DNA from: a bacterium MnTg04 | Lineage (GTDB): Bacteria; Pseudomonadota; Gammaproteobacteria; Steroidobacterales; MnTg04 | DNA length: 14,233 bases | Assembly (NCBI GenBank): GCA_008975185.1 | Contig: BFAU01000066.1 | Coordinates: 1 to 14,233, forward strand | Direction of reading: 5' to 3' | Shown: positions 13,980 to 14,233 of the stretch, one piece after another | Numbering within the stretch: the first letter of the stretch is position 1 | Layout: every line of letters starts with the position of its first letter | Notes under the pieces: generated by a model | Database searches by the model: none | The model's input: only the letters and a program-made list of their open reading frames with translations | Told to the model about the DNA's origin: nothing | Position numbers and translations under genes: made by a program

Positions 13980-14233
13980 CTACTTAAGACTGGCGAGATA
14001 GAGGTCGCGTTGTTGCGCAAGGTGGCTTTCGATCGCGGCAAAAATATCCCGGTATTCCGGGTTACCTCGGATCGTTTCGAAAATCGGGCTTGCCAACACA
14101 TTCCAGTGGGTCAACAGGTCGTCATGGATGCCTTCGGCAAAACTTTCACCCTCACTGCCGCCCCCCCTTGAGGCAAACGGGATCACCGCGATCGACCGGT
14201 CCGGCGCGCCGGCTGTGGGTCGATCGGTTGGTG
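13980..14233 (-). CDS. TolB-like/TPR protein, C-terminal end, apparently internally shortened; start lies beyond the window
   Basis: The frame is open to the right edge, so the N-terminus is not visible. The 84 visible residues contain SIAVIPF, then FAEGIHDDLLT, the hallmark of TolB-like domains in proteins that also carry a winged-helix or cyclase domain and TPR repeats. In those proteins some hundreds of residues of TolB-like and TPR sequence normally follow. Here DLLT is followed at once by WNVLASPIFETIRGNPEYRD and a tail ending in ASLK, which resembles the C-terminal end of the same family. A GTG at 14186 could start a 68-residue product but would cut into the SIAVIPF motif, so it is not preferred. 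A run of seven C (14161-14167) lies between the two motif parts. Interpretation: an in-frame deletion remnant or a naturally short member. Confidence 0.6.
   Translation of the reverse strand, partial: PTDRPTAGAPDRSIAVIPFASRGGGSEGESFAEGIHDDLLTHWNVLASPIFETIRGNPEYRDIFAAIESHLAQQRDLYLASLK

Overview
The window is high-GC, gene-dense chromosomal DNA of proteobacterial type. A gammaproteobacterium is most likely: the seven-gene TonB2/TtpC-type operon, the xerD-dsbC pair, the AvFdI-type ferredoxin fdxA and the zinc-ribbon Nudix hydrolase are a familiar combination in that class. I cannot name the genus. I see no tRNA, rRNA, CRISPR array, insertion sequence or prophage gene.

Left (1-4484): a leucine dehydrogenase gene runs leftward off the window edge. 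It is divergent from icmF, the fused adenosylcobalamin-dependent isobutyryl-CoA mutase. The 304-bp gap between them has candidate promoters for both genes and two hairpins that would form the start of the dehydrogenase leader. Together the genes suggest branched-chain amino acid / acyl-CoA metabolism: deamination of Leu/Val/Ile at one end and isobutyryl-CoA to butyryl-CoA rearrangement at the other.

Centre (4598-10157): seven tightly packed plus-strand genes, several with ATGA overlaps, form a TonB energy-transduction operon. The order is DUF3450 coiled-coil periplasmic protein, TtpC-like long ExbB, short ExbB, ExbD, a second ExbD, TonB, and a secreted TPR protein. The membrane proteins would use the proton gradient, and TonB would carry the energy to outer-membrane receptors, none of which lies in the window. 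The DUF3450 protein and the periplasmic part of TtpC look built to the same plan. The TonB lacks the histidine found in the membrane helix of classical TonB.

Right (10165-14233): a PlsC-type acyltransferase (minus) is divergent from xerD (plus). The 277-bp gap has two CRP/Vfr-like dyads, several perfect palindromes, and an xerD leader that could fold in alternative ways. xerD is followed by dsbC, which probably starts at TTG. Convergent to dsbC are minus-strand fdxA, a Nudix hydrolase and, at the edge, the end of a TolB-like/TPR protein. That last gene looks internally shortened, with an N-terminal motif joined almost directly to the family's C-terminal tail.

All functional calls rest on motifs and remembered family features; no search was run.
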